Positions 52,729 through 52,779 of a stretch of 52,779 bases of DNA are shown in pieces. A program made the translations under genes and the position numbers. Under the pieces are notes generated by a model. The model was given only the letters and a program-made list of their open reading frames with translations, made no database searches and was not told the origin of the DNA. The stretch is taken from NCBI GenBank assembly GCA_964497585.1, contig CAZCDS010000045.1, positions 1 through 52,779 of the forward strand. Direction: 5' to 3'. This DNA is from CAZCDS01 sp964497585 (GTDB lineage: Bacteria > Desulfobacterota > Desulfomonilia > Desulfomonilales > Desulfomonilaceae). Position 1 is the stretch's first letter, and every line of letters starts with the position of its first letter.

Positions 52729-52779
52729 TACCATCTCGCGTTCCAATGATGAATGTGATAGGGATCTCCCCGGACGTAT

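Noticed and set aside
1..52779. tRNA, rRNA or CRISPR array
   Set aside because: No cloverleaf with a convincing T-arm, no ribosomal RNA sequence and no regularly spaced direct repeats were seen by eye; small RNAs cannot be excluded.

Overview
The window reads as chromosome of an anaerobic, probably Desulfobacterota (former Deltaproteobacteria) bacterium with moderately high GC and compact gene spacing. The lineage call is inferred from gene content. The main clues are qmoA/qmoB-type flavoproteins next to an HdrD-like protein, the two signature enzymes of anaerobic benzoyl-CoA breakdown (BamR/Dch and BamA/Oah), a selenocysteine formate dehydrogenase, and a second molybdopterin oxidoreductase. 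The picture is a strict anaerobe using aromatic acids and formate, sulfate-reducing or syntrophic. No rRNA, tRNA or CRISPR array was seen.

Layout. 1-6.4 kb: 3-hydroxyacyl-CoA dehydrogenase, TrmO, a molybdopterin oxidoreductase without an obvious Cys/Sec metal ligand, a radical SAM/SPASM enzyme, and a small exported protein behind a near-perfect promoter with two palindromes. 6.4-10.6 kb: glucan phosphorylase (minus) and a decayed IS1380-type transposase. 10.6-14.3 kb: molybdo-selenoenzyme block, with fdhA (in-frame TGA plus SECIS hairpin), fdhD and a ModE-like DNA-binding protein. 14.9-19.2 kb (minus): ECF sigma factor, membrane anti-sigma factor, and an exported caspase-like protease fused to about 13 ankyrin repeats. 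20-23.2 kb: ddl-murU-amgK, a peptidoglycan precursor and recycling operon with overlapping genes. 23.3-25.3 kb: exported coiled-coil protein, zinc-ribbon protein, MauE/DoxX-like membrane protein. 25.5-29.4 kb (minus): thiolase, DUF35 partner, bamA, bamR. 30-32.5 kb (minus): HtrA-like serine protease and M18 aminopeptidase. 32.7-34.1 kb: queD and folE2 (7-deazaguanine route). 34.5-38.6 kb: small exported proteins plus hisI-hisG. 38.7-40.9 kb (minus): sigma factor, RsrA-like anti-sigma, trxA, trxB, apparently one thiol-redox operon. 41.2-44.9 kb: sirtuin, outer-membrane barrel, DUF4213/DUF364 protein, and a protein with a ribbon-helix-helix-like C-terminus. 45.4-50.1 kb: qmoA, qmoB and a soluble HdrD-like protein in place of membrane QmoC. 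50.3-52.7 kb: TPR protein, then an ABC-type AAA ATPase overlapping a PIN-domain nuclease gene.

How the genes work together. Aromatic-ring catabolism (bamR, bamA, possibly the thiolase pair and hbd) yields reduced carriers and acyl-CoAs. The Qmo/Hdr proteins and formate dehydrogenase are plausible electron outlets. FdhD and the ModE-like protein fit molybdenum or tungsten enzyme maturation and control. Two separate ECF sigma/anti-sigma pairs are each followed by their likely output genes: one a caspase-ankyrin protein, the other thioredoxin and its reductase. The best candidates for little-described systems are the sigma/anti-sigma/caspase-ankyrin module (14956-19148) and the ATPase-PIN pair (50945-52728).
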